Origin: Simplicispira metamorpha | GTDB taxonomy: Bacteria > Pseudomonadota > Gammaproteobacteria > Burkholderiales > Burkholderiaceae_C | Length of the DNA: 64,000 bases | Direction: 5' to 3' | Assembly: GCF_004341365.1 (NCBI RefSeq) | Contig: NZ_SLXH01000002.1 | Span: 142,396-206,395, forward strand | Part shown: one piece after another, positions 63,892 to 64,000 of the stretch | Layout of the letters: each line of letters begins with the position of its first letter | How positions within the stretch are numbered: the stretch's first letter is position 1 | Position numbers and translations under genes: made by a program | Notes under the pieces: generated by a model | Seen by the model: the letters and a program-made list of their open reading frames with translations, nothing else | What the model was told of the DNA's origin: nothing | Databases searched by the model: none

Positions 63892-64000
63892 GCTTCCGTG
63901 GCTTTTTCTGTGTTACAGTAGAGGGCTTCGCTACCCGGTGCTTTGGTTTTTCCGGTGTTGTTTGGGTGGCGAAGGTGGTTGAAAAAGTTTTCTGGGTTTT
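63892..64000. other. Right-edge intergenic segment
   Basis: No gene is visible. ttacagtagagggcttcgc (63913-63931) has a TACAGT -10-like hexamer followed by a GGCTTCGC-type discriminator, of the sort seen before stable-RNA genes, but I cannot see a -35 element or the RNA itself, so this is only a hint. Confidence 0.25.

Noticed and set aside
63892..64000. tRNA or rRNA gene at the right edge
   Set aside because: No cloverleaf or 16S sequence can be formed; only a promoter-like string is visible.

Overview
The window is a stretch of chromosome from a betaproteobacterium, most likely Comamonadaceae (Acidovorax/Simplicispira-like). Three things point there: the housekeeping gene order ndk-rlmN-pilW-rodZ-ispG-hisS-yfgM-bamB-der-hfq-hflX-hflK-hflC-hisZ-purA; a Bug-type tripartite-transporter binding protein next to a LysR regulator; and several copies of a dispersed intergenic hairpin repeat (gctcct...ctagcgctt...aagcgctag...agctat) of a kind familiar from that family. 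No tRNA, rRNA, CRISPR array or intact insertion sequence was found.

Layout. 1-2992: a divergent LysR regulator (cut by the window edge), a Bug/TctC binding protein and an M20 amidohydrolase. 3030-4374: truC and a membrane-anchored nuclease. 4375-4949: a non-coding block with two ~100-bp repeat copies exactly 300 bp apart, carrying DnaA-box-like sites. 4950-6914: a RarD-like permease and diaminopimelate dehydrogenase. 7026-14009: a type I secretion operon (two ABC ATPase/permeases, membrane fusion protein, TolC-like protein). Its first gene encodes a RuvC-less TnpB-like protein preceded by nested palindromes. 14072-17897: a two-gene glycan operon (GT4-GT2 fusion and a membrane/TPR protein). 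17928-22454: rpoD and dnaG. 22543-26909: acyl-CoA ligase, MscS channel and gltS.

27335-39982 is the most unusual region: a ten-gene, tightly packed, same-strand operon whose last six junctions all overlap. It encodes a Tat-exported small subunit and a GMC flavoprotein, an apparently exported PLP-dependent decarboxylase, an exported phytochelatin-synthase-like cysteine peptidase, an RCC1-type beta-propeller, a Tat lipoprotein multicopper oxidase, and two consecutive pairs of an SLC13-like permease with an ABC_sub_bind-like protein. I do not recognise this combination as a described pathway. It looks like a periplasmic oxidation/decarboxylation/peptide-processing system.

40094-63891 is mostly core functions: a diguanylate cyclase, surE-pcm-nlpD, rluD, scpB, rluB, ndk and the long block from rlmN to purA, ending in a phosphoribosyltransferase. 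Base composition falls from roughly 60-65% GC at the left to below 40% between about 48 and 58 kb, then recovers. At the bottom of this trough rodZ is split into two frames at a run of eight T.
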